From an uncultured Alsobacter sp. (GTDB lineage: Bacteria > Pseudomonadota > Alphaproteobacteria > Rhizobiales > Beijerinckiaceae): DNA of 64,000 bases. The position numbers were made by a program, and so were the translations under genes. The stretch is taken from assembly GCF_945952055.1 (NCBI RefSeq), contig NZ_CAMFHB010000004.1, forward strand, positions 154,206-218,205, read 5' to 3'. Position 1 is the stretch's first letter; the number at the start of each line of letters is the position of its first letter. Positions 18,548 through 27,536 of the stretch are shown piece after piece. The notes under the pieces are model-generated. The model saw only the letters and a list, made by a program, of their open reading frames with translations. It was not told the DNA's origin and searched no databases.

Positions 18548-19398
18548 GCGAATTCCTAACCCCGCGCCGGCTCGCGCTCATCAGCCGCATCTGCTGGACC
18601 TCGGCGCTCTGCGTCGTCGCCATCCCCTTCCTCTTCCCCTTCCTGTGGATGATCACCTCGGGGGTGAAGAGCGCGGCGGAGATCTTCGGCGCGCCCAGCC
18701 TGATCCCCAGGCATTGGCAGTGGCACAACTACGTCGAGGTCTTCACCTACCAGCCGTTCGCGCGGCAATACTTCAACTCGCTCTACATTTCGCTGAGCGT
18801 CACCGTCCTGACCCTGCTCTTCGCCTCGCTCGCGGGCTACGCGCTCGCCCGCATGCGCTTCGCCGGCGCGGCGATGGTCGGCCTCTTCCTCGTCTCGGCG
18901 CTGATGGTGCCGGAGGAAGTCACCATCATCCCGAACTTCTTCCTGATGAAGTGGCTCGGCCTCATCGACACCCACGTGCCGCTGATCCTGCTGCCCGTCT
19001 TCGGCCCGCACGGCATCGTCGCGACCTTCCTGATGCGCCAGTACTTCATGGCGCTGCCGAAGGAGCTGGAGGAGGCCGGCCGCATGGACGGCCTGTCGCG
19101 CCTCGGCGTGTGGTGGCAGGTGGCGATCCCGCTGTCGAAGCCTGCGCTAGCAGCGGTCGCCATCATCACCTTCCTGCACTCCTGGAACCTGTTCCTCGAG
19201 CCGCTGATCTTCGTGTCGTCGCTGGAAAAGTTCACGCTGCCGCTGGCGCTCACCAACTTCACCGACCCCTATGGCGTGCCGCTGTGGCACCTGCAGCTGG
19301 CGGCGACCAGCCTCGCGGTGGTGCCGATCCTGATCGTCTACCTGATCGCGCAGCGCCAGATCATCGAGAGCTTCGCCCTGTCGGGCGTGAAGGGATGA
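18544..19398 (+). CDS. Sugar ABC transporter permease (MalG/UgpE type)
   Basis: 284 aa partner permease. The start is GTG at 18544, overlapping the upstream stop (GTGA), a coupling arrangement. Motifs: FLFPFLWMITSGVKSAAEIF near the N-terminus and coupling loop ELEEAGRMDGLSRLGVWW. The C-terminal IAQRQIIESFALSGVKG is a hallmark of this group. Confidence 0.93.
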   Translation: MSEFLTPRRLALISRICWTSALCVVAIPFLFPFLWMITSGVKSAAEIFGAPSLIPRHWQWHNYVEVFTYQPFARQYFNSLYISLSVTVLTLLFASLAGYALARMRFAGAAMVGLFLVSALMVPEEVTIIPNFFLMKWLGLIDTHVPLILLPVFGPHGIVATFLMRQYFMALPKELEEAGRMDGLSRLGVWWQVAIPLSKPALAAVAIITFLHSWNLFLEPLIFVSSLEKFTLPLALTNFTDPYGVPLWHLQLAATSLAVVPILIVYLIAQRQIIESFALSGVKG

Positions 19399-19405
19399 CC
19401 CGACC

Positions 19406-20422
<1,017 letters not shown>

Positions 20423-20433
20423 CCGACGAGCCA

Positions 20434-20457
20434 GACGGTTGCTGGATCGCAACCGTC
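20434..20457 (+). terminator. Stem-loop after the sugar importer operon
   Basis: GACGGTTGC, loop TGGATC, GCAACCGTC: a perfect 9-bp stem 11 bases after the ATPase stop and before the LysE gene. No T-tract, so it may be a Rho-assisted end or a stability hairpin. Confidence 0.55.
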
Positions 20458-20471
20458 CCTGAGGATTCCCC

Positions 20472-21092
20472 ATGCCCCTCGAACCCTGGCTCGCCTTCGT
20501 CGCCGCCTCCACCGTCCTGGTCCTGATCCCGGGCCCCACCGTGCTGCTGGTCGTATCCTACGCGCTCGGACAGGGGTGGCGGGCCGCGCTGCCGATGGCG
20601 ATCGGGGTCGCGCTGGGGGACTTCACGGCGATGTCGTTGTCGGTGCTGGGCATCGGGACGCTGCTGATGGCGTCAGCCACGCTGTTCGCGGCGGTGAAAT
20701 GGGTGGGGGCTGCCTATCTCGTCTATCTCGGGGTGAAGCTGTTCCGGGCCGGCGGGTCGCTTTCGGCCGAGCCGCGGACGGGGGCGGCGAGTGCGTGGCG
20801 GATGGGGGCGCATGCGTGGCTCGTCACGAGCCTCAACCCCAAGGGCATCCTGTTCTTCGTCGCGTTCTTCCCGCAGTTCATCGATCCGCACGCGGCGTTC
20901 TGGCCGCAGGTCCTCGTGCTGCAGGCGACGTTCCTGGCGCTCGCCTTCGCCAATGCGCTGGCCTACGCCTACTTCGCCAGCCGGGCACGGGGACTGGTGC
21001 GCAACGAGCGGGTGATCGGCGGGGTGAACCGTGTCGGCGGGGCCATCCTCGTGGGGGCCGGGGTGGCCGTGGTGGCGCGGTCCGCAAGGTGA
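20472..21092 (+). CDS. LysE/RhtB family amino-acid exporter
   Basis: 206 aa with six hydrophobic segments. The N-terminal LVLIPGPTVLLVVSYALGQGW and GVALGDFTAM are the family signature; SLNPKGILFFVAFFPQFI is the conserved central motif. It exports amino acids or related metabolites. GAGGA lies 6 bases before the ATG. A strong hairpin separates it from the sugar operon, so it is probably expressed separately. Confidence 0.9.
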   Translation: MPLEPWLAFVAASTVLVLIPGPTVLLVVSYALGQGWRAALPMAIGVALGDFTAMSLSVLGIGTLLMASATLFAAVKWVGAAYLVYLGVKLFRAGGSLSAEPRTGAASAWRMGAHAWLVTSLNPKGILFFVAFFPQFIDPHAAFWPQVLVLQATFLALAFANALAYAYFASRARGLVRNERVIGGVNRVGGAILVGAGVAVVARSAR

Positions 21093-21111
21093 GACTGGCG
21101 CCAGCCACCAC

Positions 21112-21232
21112 GCCGCTCATCCTGAGCCGCGACCCGAAGGCCGACAAGGCAAGGACGCAGCACAGGAGTTCCGCAGGCCGACTGCACCCTTCGGCTCGGC
21201 CGCAAGGCGGCCGGCTCAGGATGAGGGGCGTG
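21112..21232. repeat. Second type of intergenic inverted repeat (CATCCTGAGC...GCTCAGGATG)
   Basis: CGCCGCTCATCCTGAGCCG and CGGCTCAGGATGAGGGGCG are inverted copies about 75 bases apart, with a GGCCGACAAGG / ACTGCACCCTTCGG interior. It is unrelated to the CCCGGGCTTGG family. It lies between the convergent LysE gene and the 67-aa gene. Confidence 0.65.
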
Positions 21233-21288
21233 GAGGCTGGAGACGGTGGGGTTCGCGGCTGAGGGCGCGGCTGCCCCCTGCCCTCGCC

Positions 21289-21492
21289 TCACCCGATGTT
21301 GCGGAAGGCGCTGCGGGTTTCCCACTGGGAGAACAGGGCGGAGCAGAGCTGCTTGCCCTCCTCCGTGCAGCGGCCATCCTGGTCGAGCCAGCCGCGGGAC
21401 TGGGCCTGCTGGAGGGCTTCGGGGCCGAAGCCGGCTTGGGAAATGTAGTTCTCGAAGGCGAGGATCAGTTGCCTGACGGCGTCGTCGTTCAT
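21289..21492 (-). CDS. Small hypothetical protein (67 aa)
   Basis: MNDDAVRQLILAFENYISQA opens a compact helical protein with QQAQSRGWLDQDGRCTEEGK, reminiscent of a small winged-helix or DNA-binding-like fold, but no family is recognised. GGAGGGG 8 bases upstream of the ATG supports translation. Confidence 0.6.
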   Translation of the reverse strand: MNDDAVRQLILAFENYISQAGFGPEALQQAQSRGWLDQDGRCTEEGKQLCSALFSQWETRSAFRNIG

Positions 21493-21571
21493 CGCGGTCC
21501 CCTCCGGTTACGACTTTCGTTCTACGCAGGGGCGGCGTGATTGGATCACGCCGGAGGGGCGCCCGCGCGGC

Positions 21572-22048
21572 TCAAAGCTTGCGGTAGGTCACGAACACCG
21601 TGGCGAAGGGCAGCCCGAGCCGGCCCGCCGAGCCTTTCACGCAGAAGCCGGTCTCGTCGATGCGGAAGAACCAGTCGTCGAAGTCCAGGCGCGAGGTTTC
21701 GCCGTCCTTGGCCGGGACGTCGCGGGTGTAGGTCCAGTGGAAGGCACAGCCGGCCGCCTCGCCCTTGGCGTGGCCGTCGAGGGTGGGTTCCTCGCCGCGG
21801 TAGCGGCCCTGGCCCTCGGGGTGGATCCGCCAGGCCAGCGTGTCGACCTGGCCGTCGTCGAAGGTCCAGGTCTCCGTGAAGCGGATCACGCCGCTCGCGG
21901 CGTCGTGCGTGCCCTGCGCGCGGATCGCGGCGCGGCGATCGAGGCCGCCGAGGGGTCCGGTGAGGATGGCCCAGCCCTGGAGCTCGCCGGTCAGCATCTC
22001 CTCCGGGCGGAAGATGGGGGTCGTGTCGGTGAAGTCGTCGATGGTCAT
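21572..22048 (-). CDS. DUF3833-like protein
   Basis: 158 aa. The order PEEMLTGELQGWAILTGPLGGL, then TWTFDDGQVDTLAWRIHPEG, KGEAAGCAFHWTYTRDVPA and LDFDDWFFRIDETG matches the DUF3833 lipocalin-like pattern. Unlike many members, no lipobox signal is seen with the start chosen at 22048 (GGGAG about 10 bases upstream), so it may be cytoplasmic. Function of the family is unknown. Confidence 0.72.
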   Translation of the reverse strand: MTIDDFTDTTPIFRPEEMLTGELQGWAILTGPLGGLDRRAAIRAQGTHDAASGVIRFTETWTFDDGQVDTLAWRIHPEGQGRYRGEEPTLDGHAKGEAAGCAFHWTYTRDVPAKDGETSRLDFDDWFFRIDETGFCVKGSAGRLGLPFATVFVTYRKL

Positions 22049-22151
22049 CGGCAGGGCTCCCGGTTTCGACGGCAACGCCCCCTTCGGCCTGGCGTTCCTT
22101 GCCCATCGGCGCCGGGCGTTCAATGCTGCGTGTGGAGATACGGGACAGGCC

Positions 22152-22508
22152 ATGAAGGTTGCAGAAGAGGACGTCGCCGGTACCAAGCGGACGGTCTGGA
22201 TCGAAACGCCGGACGGAGGCGTCGCCGTGGTGACGGTGGACTCGGGCCGCGCCCCGAGCGAGGTCTGGGGTCGATCGGAATACGAGTTCAGGACCGACGT
22301 CGGCCGAGCCGCACTCGCAGCGCTCGTCGCCGCCCTCACGGGCGAGGAGAAACTTGGCCAGGAGAAATTTGGCGATGACCTGCAGGCCCTGGCGGCGATG
22401 CTGCTGGCGGCACGCTACCGCGACCGGACAGATGCCACCGACGACCTGCACACGTTCTGCCAACGGCATGGCATTGCGGCCGATTGGAGCACCTGGCACT
22501 CGGACTAG
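22152..22508 (+). CDS. Hypothetical protein (118 aa)
   Basis: The sequence begins MKVAEEDVAGTKRTVWIETP, an N-terminal beta-like part, followed by a helical half (LAALVAALTGEEKLGQEKF, DDLQALAAMLLAARYRD). No family recognised. It is divergent from the DUF3833-like gene, with 103 bases between the two starts. Shine-Dalgarno is weak (GGAGA 14 bases upstream). Composition is protein-like, so it is kept, with moderate confidence. Confidence 0.55.
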   Translation: MKVAEEDVAGTKRTVWIETPDGGVAVVTVDSGRAPSEVWGRSEYEFRTDVGRAALAALVAALTGEEKLGQEKFGDDLQALAAMLLAARYRDRTDATDDLHTFCQRHGIAADWSTWHSD

Positions 22509-22530
22509 CGCATCGTCCCGTCCAGTGCGG

Positions 22531-22567
22531 CAAGTCGTGGGCCCGCCGCCAAGCCCGGGGATGACGC
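22531..22567. repeat. Half-unit of the dyad repeat
   Basis: CAAGTCGTGGGCCCG and CCAAGCCCGGGGATGACGC form a single right half-unit with some mismatch; no left half is present. Confidence 0.55.
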
Positions 22568-22682
22568 GCGCAGGGGTGGCGGCTCACGAGGAGGACGCTG
22601 GCGGGTGCCTGCGCCCTCCCCTCAGCGCGAGCGCTTGTCGAGCGTGTGCACGATCTCGACCCTTCCTCGGCTCGCGCCCCGG

Positions 22683-23738
22683 TCACGCCTCGTTCAGGCG
22701 GAACGCCGCCGAGCGAGGATAGGCGACGCGCCGCGAGCGGTTGACGGCACCGAGCGGCCGGTGGGCGGCGAGGCCCTGCCAGGGGCTGAAGGCCATGCCG
22801 TCGTCGACCGCGGCGGTAAGCGTGGGGCTCCACGCGTCCTGCGGGTCGGCCGTGATGCGGGCCACCGTGACGTGGGGGCTCTCGCTCTCCGGCCAGACGA
22901 CCGACGCATCCTCGATCGGCATGGTATCCGGGTCGGTGCAGAGCTGCACGCGCAGGTCCCAGCCGCCACCATTCGCCTGGAACAGGGCGCTCATGGCGTG
23001 GCGCAGGCCATCGGGGTCGTCGCCCACCGCCACGTCGGTGCCGGAGAGAGCCGTCAGCGCGGGCGACGTGGGCGCCACCGAAACCTTGCCGACGAAGTCG
23101 CCCCACAGGAGCGGGGTCTGGCTGTGGTAGGTCTCGCCGGCGGGGTGGTGCTGGGGCTCGCCGCCCAGCGTCTTGAGCAGCGGGCTCTGGCCGCCGAAGG
23201 CCTCGACCGCCTTCTCGGCGACCCCGGCCACGGTGGACACGACCTCCTTCAGGCCCTCCACCCGGTCCGTCGTGGCGGCGAGCAGCTTCAGGTTGGCGAG
23301 GAAGGCGGCGGGGCTCGGCGCGGCGAAGGCGGGGCCGTTGACCAGCACGAAGTCCTGCACCGGGTCCTCGCTCTCCGGCAGGCGCGCGCCCGGCACCTTC
23401 AGCACCTTGATGGCCAGCCCGCGGGGCGTCGAAATGCGGTCGGGCAGGATGTCGCCGGGGACGGAGGAGAAGCGCATCACCACGCCAAAGCGGCCCGGCG
23501 TGGCGAAGAGCCCCTGGGCGTAGGCGGGCGGCAGTCCCGGCAACACCTCCAGGGTGCCCCGCACCACGGCATGGGCCTTGGCGTGGACGCTGCGCAGGCG
23601 GCGCCCCCCGTCGGCGAAGGTCTTGCGGCTGATGCCCACCATGGTCTCGGCGAGTTCGCCCGCCACCTTCGCTTCCTCCTGCGGGTCGATCTGCTCCATC
23701 GCAGGGTGGAAGGGCACGGGCGCGCGACGGTCGGTCAT
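22683..23738 (-). CDS. Catalase-related heme protein (SrpA-like)
   Basis: 351 aa, about two-thirds the length of a classical catalase, matching the catalase-like peroxidase group. VHAKAHAVVRGTLEV carries the distal-His region, GVVMRFSSVPGD the conserved catalase core, and DPVQDFVLVNGPAF replaces the usual DFPLFF region. It probably handles peroxides or uses them in oxidations, in the cytoplasm (no signal peptide). AAGGA lies 8 bases before the ATG. It converges with the 118-aa gene. Confidence 0.8.
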   Translation of the reverse strand: MTDRRAPVPFHPAMEQIDPQEEAKVAGELAETMVGISRKTFADGGRRLRSVHAKAHAVVRGTLEVLPGLPPAYAQGLFATPGRFGVVMRFSSVPGDILPDRISTPRGLAIKVLKVPGARLPESEDPVQDFVLVNGPAFAAPSPAAFLANLKLLAATTDRVEGLKEVVSTVAGVAEKAVEAFGGQSPLLKTLGGEPQHHPAGETYHSQTPLLWGDFVGKVSVAPTSPALTALSGTDVAVGDDPDGLRHAMSALFQANGGGWDLRVQLCTDPDTMPIEDASVVWPESESPHVTVARITADPQDAWSPTLTAAVDDGMAFSPWQGLAAHRPLGAVNRSRRVAYPRSAAFRLNEA

Positions 23739-23872
23739 GGCGGATCCTTTGTTCCTGACGAGGCCGAACAACGCGGCGCCGGCGGGAACGTTGCCTGACC
23801 GGGCCTTGCCGCGAGGGCGGCTCGGCGGGGACATCGACAAGGACGAGGTGATCCAGGCCGCGGCGGCGGCCG

Positions 23873-25831
23873 TCAGCGCGCGGGGCGGCCTTCCGCCCAG
23901 AACTGCTGTTCGGCGAGCGCGGCCGCCAGACGCGGGGCAAGCGCCAGCGCGGCCTTCTCGGTGATGTGGCCGCGGTCGTGCCAGATGGGCGTGCCGTCGG
24001 CGAGCGCCTGCCCGCAGGCACGCTCGTCGCACAGCCCCGTGCGCAGCGGGGCGTAGAACAGGTTCGGTGCCGTGTGCGTCGCCAGGCGCGCGGCCTCGTC
24101 GAAGGGCCGGAAAGCCGCCTCGACCGCCGCCCGGTCGATGCTGCATCCGGGCTTGGTGGCGACCTGCCACGGCGCGTCGAGGCATTCGCGCGGGTCGAGC
24201 TTCGGCGGCGCGGTCCCGTCGAGGAGCAGCACGACGACGCCCCGGTCCGCCAGGCGCCGCGCGATGGCAGTGACGTTGGCGAGATAGGGCCCGGGGTTCG
24301 TGGCCCGGTCCTTCTCGAACAGGCGCTGGCCGATCGCGACCACGTCGCCTTCCCGCACATGGGCGGCGACGTAGTCGACGACCTCGGCGTTGTACTGCGC
24401 GCAGCGGGCCTGCGGCACCCGCGCCGCCTCCGCGGCCGGCAGCAGGGCGCATCCCCGCCCGACGGTCAGGTGGAGGACCTCCATGCCGCGGAACGCGCCC
24501 GCCACCGCCGGCGCGTAGTTGCGAGCGTGGCTGTCGCCGATCAGGAACACCGCCGCGCGCCCCTCCGAAGGCCGCGTGAGGCAGCGCCGGAGCGTCGCGG
24601 TCTCGAATGCGTCGATGTGGCAGGCATCCAGCGACCGGCCGGTCCGGAGATCCTTCCACCAGGTCCGCACGATATGCTGCGGATCGCCGGTCCCGACCAA
24701 GCGACCGAGATAGAGCCACCCGTCCAGGGGGCCGGCGACGACGAGCAGAAGGGAGGCGACGGCCGCGAGGCCCCCAGCCCCGTAGCCCAGGGTGCGTGCC
24801 CCCACCCGCGACCACGTGGCGTGACGCAGCGGCCGTTCGACGAACCGGTAGGAGGCGTGCGACAGCGCCAGCATAAGCGGCAGCAGCAGCAGCACCGACC
24901 ACCCCTCGAGCCCGATGGTCCAGCGGGCGACCGAGATCACGCCCCAGTGCCACAGATAGAGCGAATAGGAGGTCTTGCCGAGATACTGGACCGGGGCCGC
25001 GGTGAGCGCGCGGTGCGCCAGCCCCCTGCCCTGCAGAGCGACGATCAGGCCGGCCGTGAGGGCGACCGCCGCGACGGTGGCCTCGACCGCGAAGCGCAGG
25101 GGGCAAAAAAAGCTCGCGAGCAGCAGAACCAGCAGCGGGGTGGCGGGCAGACCGCGCGCGGCTGCGGCCCGCTCACCGTCCCGCTGAGCCAGGCAGACGA
25201 GACTGCCGGCCGCGAGTTCCCAGGCGCGGGTCGGCATGAGGAAATAGGCCAGCGGCTTGTCGGTGTCGTAGAGGAGCACGAAGCACGCCAGCGACGCCGC
25301 GGCCACCATCACGAGCAGGGCGACGAAGGTCCGCATCCGGCCCCGGCCCGAGGCGAAGGTCCAGATGGCCAGCGGAAACAACAGGTAGAACTGCTCCTCC
25401 ACGCCCAGCGACCACGTGTGAACAAAAGGATTGAGTTCAACCGACGCCGCGAAGTAGTCCGCAGCCTGGCGGATGAGGTAAAGGTTGGACAGGCCGAACA
25501 GCGCGGCGATCCCGGTGCGCAGCGACATGCGCGGAAAAGGGTCGAGCAGCGCGATGAAGGCCCCGGCCACGAGCACGAAGACCGCCAGCGCCGGAACCAG
25601 CCTCTTGACACGCCGGATATAGAAATCCAGCAGAAACTCGCGAAAATTCAGGAGCCGAACGCGAGGCAGCACGCTGGCCGTGATGACGTAGCCGGAGATG
25701 ACGAAGAAGACGTCGACGCCGAGGTGGCCGCTCGGCAGGACGGACCGGTCAAGGTGATTGGCTATGACCGCCAGAACGGCCACGGCACGCAAGCCGTCGA
25801 TCTCGGGCCGATATGCCTCCGCGCGAACCAC
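23873..25831 (-). CDS. OafA/YrhL-type acyltransferase with C-terminal SGNH domain
   Basis: 652 aa. Residues 1-370 form a membrane acyltransferase-3 domain of about 11 helices: EIDGLRAVAVLAVIANH with catalytic His26, GVDVFFVISGYVIT, and HTWSLGVEEQFYLLFPL. After that comes a periplasmic SGNH hydrolase domain with GDSH at 432-435 and Asp619/His622 (HDRGH). Such proteins O-acetylate lipopolysaccharide, exopolysaccharide or other surface glycans. The start is a GTG at 25831 with only a weak ribosome site, following an AT-rich stretch. Confidence 0.88.
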   Translation of the reverse strand: MVRAEAYRPEIDGLRAVAVLAVIANHLDRSVLPSGHLGVDVFFVISGYVITASVLPRVRLLNFREFLLDFYIRRVKRLVPALAVFVLVAGAFIALLDPFPRMSLRTGIAALFGLSNLYLIRQAADYFAASVELNPFVHTWSLGVEEQFYLLFPLAIWTFASGRGRMRTFVALLVMVAAASLACFVLLYDTDKPLAYFLMPTRAWELAAGSLVCLAQRDGERAAAARGLPATPLLVLLLASFFCPLRFAVEATVAAVALTAGLIVALQGRGLAHRALTAAPVQYLGKTSYSLYLWHWGVISVARWTIGLEGWSVLLLLPLMLALSHASYRFVERPLRHATWSRVGARTLGYGAGGLAAVASLLLVVAGPLDGWLYLGRLVGTGDPQHIVRTWWKDLRTGRSLDACHIDAFETATLRRCLTRPSEGRAAVFLIGDSHARNYAPAVAGAFRGMEVLHLTVGRGCALLPAAEAARVPQARCAQYNAEVVDYVAAHVREGDVVAIGQRLFEKDRATNPGPYLANVTAIARRLADRGVVVLLLDGTAPPKLDPRECLDAPWQVATKPGCSIDRAAVEAAFRPFDEAARLATHTAPNLFYAPLRTGLCDERACGQALADGTPIWHDRGHITEKAALALAPRLAAALAEQQFWAEGRPAR

Positions 25832-25843
25832 TGCTCAAACCTA

Positions 25844-25861
25844 GTTAACCATTAGCTTAAC
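25844..25861. promoter_or_regulatory. AT-rich dyad in front of the acyltransferase gene (GTTAA-N8-TTAAC)
   Basis: GTTAACCATTAGCTTAAC is an inverted repeat in an otherwise GC-rich region, 13 bases upstream of the GTG start. It resembles the alphaproteobacterial CtrA site (TTAA-N7-TTAA) but has an 8-base spacer. A CCCCA-AATA-TGGGG dyad lies at 25871-25884. Confidence 0.35.
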
Positions 25862-25971
25862 GCTCAACCGCCCCAAATATGGGGCGCGTTCCGGAATGTA
25901 AAGACCGGTTGGTCATACGGTTTCGCAACCGTCTGGCCGGCTGCCTTGGTGAAGCATCCCTTGCATGCGGC

Positions 25972-26760
25972 TCAGCGGGCCATCGCCTGAAGGTAGGCCA
26001 CGACCGCGTCGAGGTCCGCGTCCGAGAGCATGGACCGGTCGAAGCCCACCATCTGCTGCTGCGGCCAGGTCCGCACCGCCTTGGGATCCCTGATGAGCGC
26101 GCGCAGGCCCGCCTCCGTCAGGTAGGCCGCGGCCGGCATGGGGCGGCCGAGGTCGGGGCCGACATCCGCCGAGCCGCCTCCCTTCATCCGATGGCAGGGC
26201 ATGCATTGCGCCACGAAGACGTCCTGTCCGTGCCGCGCCGCGGCGCCGACACCGGCCGCCACCGCGATCTGCGGCCAGCGATGCGCCGGGCTCTCCACCC
26301 CGACGATGGTGGCGACCTGCCAGGGCCACTGCTCCGAGGTGATGCCCGAGAGGGTCGGGTTCTGCCAGACGAGGTAGAACGGCCCCGCCGTGCCCGTGCC
26401 CTTGGGCAAGGGCTGCCAGGGCTTGGCGGGATCCTCCACGGCCATGTAGGCGACCGAGCCGCCCTGGGCGCCCTTGCGCACCAGCGCCATCGGGATCTGC
26501 GAGGTGAAGCCGTCGGAGGCCTGCACCTCCAGCGTGTCGACGTCGTCCGTCGGCAGCCCCTTCAGGAGCTGAAGCAGCGGGACCGCCCTGGCGGCCGGCG
26601 AGGTCTGCGGCACCGGCATCTCGATGGCGTCCGGGGAGGCCAGGAGCTCGGCCTGGGTCAGGACGCGCGTCTGCCCGCCGATGCGCAGGGTCAGGTCCGC
26701 GGCCGCGGCCGGACCGCAGAGCAGGAGCAGGGCGGCGAGCCAGCGGGCGGGGCGCAGCAT
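25972..26760 (-). CDS. Secreted monoheme cytochrome c with N-terminal molybdopterin-oxidoreductase-like domain
   Basis: 262 aa. Signal peptide 1-20 (LLLLCGPAAA), then a beta-rich region (22-165: LTLRIGGQTRVLTQAELLAS, LEVQASDGFTSQIP, FYLVWQNP) similar to the sulfite-oxidase-type SUOX fold but lacking a visible cofactor cysteine. It ends with a cytochrome c domain: CMPCH at 186-190, axial Met probably Met237. Periplasmic electron carrier; partner unknown. GGAGG 7 bases before the ATG. Divergent from the DUF2165 gene. Confidence 0.8.
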   Translation of the reverse strand: MLRPARWLAALLLLCGPAAAADLTLRIGGQTRVLTQAELLASPDAIEMPVPQTSPAARAVPLLQLLKGLPTDDVDTLEVQASDGFTSQIPMALVRKGAQGGSVAYMAVEDPAKPWQPLPKGTGTAGPFYLVWQNPTLSGITSEQWPWQVATIVGVESPAHRWPQIAVAAGVGAAARHGQDVFVAQCMPCHRMKGGGSADVGPDLGRPMPAAAYLTEAGLRALIRDPKAVRTWPQQQMVGFDRSMLSDADLDAVVAYLQAMAR

Positions 26761-26956
26761 GGGGATCCTCCGGAAGACGGGCCCCTGCCCTGCCTCTGAG
26801 CGGCCGACAAGGACAAGGAGCGCAGGACGGGGTGGCGATGGCGATGGCCTGGGTTCGGCTTGAGGCCATTGTCGCCGACCCGGCCCCCAGCACAAGCCCG
26901 GCCTTTGCGTGCCGTCGACGGCCGTGCTCATCTGTCGCGGTTCGGAGGGCTCCCCC

Positions 26957-27460
26957 ATGGTTCTGCTGCGCCTGTGCAAGGCGGCGCTCGTCGCGGCCGT
27001 CGCGCTGTTCTTCACCCTCGTCGCCTTCGGCAACGTCACGGACTACGGGAGCAACTGGGAGTTCGTGCGCCACGTGCTCGCCATGGACACGATCTTCCCG
27101 AACTCGACCCTGACATGGCGCGCGATCACCAGCGTGCCGCTGCAGACGGCGGGCTATGTCGGCATCATCGCCACCGAAGCCGCCGCGGCCGCGGTGCTGT
27201 GGTTCGCCGCCGCCCGGATGATTGCGTCCCTGCGCGGCCCGACCTTCGAAGGCGCACTGACGATCGCGGTCGCGGGCCTGACGCTCGGCTTCCTGCTCTA
27301 TGCCGTCGGCTTCGTCACCATCGGCGGCGAGTGGTTCGCGATGTGGCAGTCGAGCACCTGGAACGGACAGGCGAAGGCGTTCGAGTTCCTGTCGTGGATC
27401 GGCATCACCATGCTGATCGTGCTGATGCCCGAGCCCGCGGCGGCCCAGCCGGGGCGCTGA
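26957..27460 (+). CDS. DUF2165 family small membrane protein
   Basis: 167 aa with four helices: LCKAALVAAVALFFTLVAFGN, the conserved NVTDYGSNWEFVRHVLAMDT segment, then AGYVGIIATEAAAAAVLW and LGFLLYAVGFVTIGGEWFAMW. These are the DUF2165 hallmarks (NxxDYxxN and GGEWFxMWQS). Function unknown. Start 26957 chosen for GGAGGG about 8 bases upstream. Confidence 0.85.
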   Translation: MVLLRLCKAALVAAVALFFTLVAFGNVTDYGSNWEFVRHVLAMDTIFPNSTLTWRAITSVPLQTAGYVGIIATEAAAAAVLWFAAARMIASLRGPTFEGALTIAVAGLTLGFLLYAVGFVTIGGEWFAMWQSSTWNGQAKAFEFLSWIGITMLIVLMPEPAAAQPGR

Positions 27461-27536
27461 GGCCGCGCGCGAAAGTCTTGCAGCCAGGCCCTGCCCGTCT
27501 GGTATCCTGCGCCACCCGCGACGAGGACGAGACACC

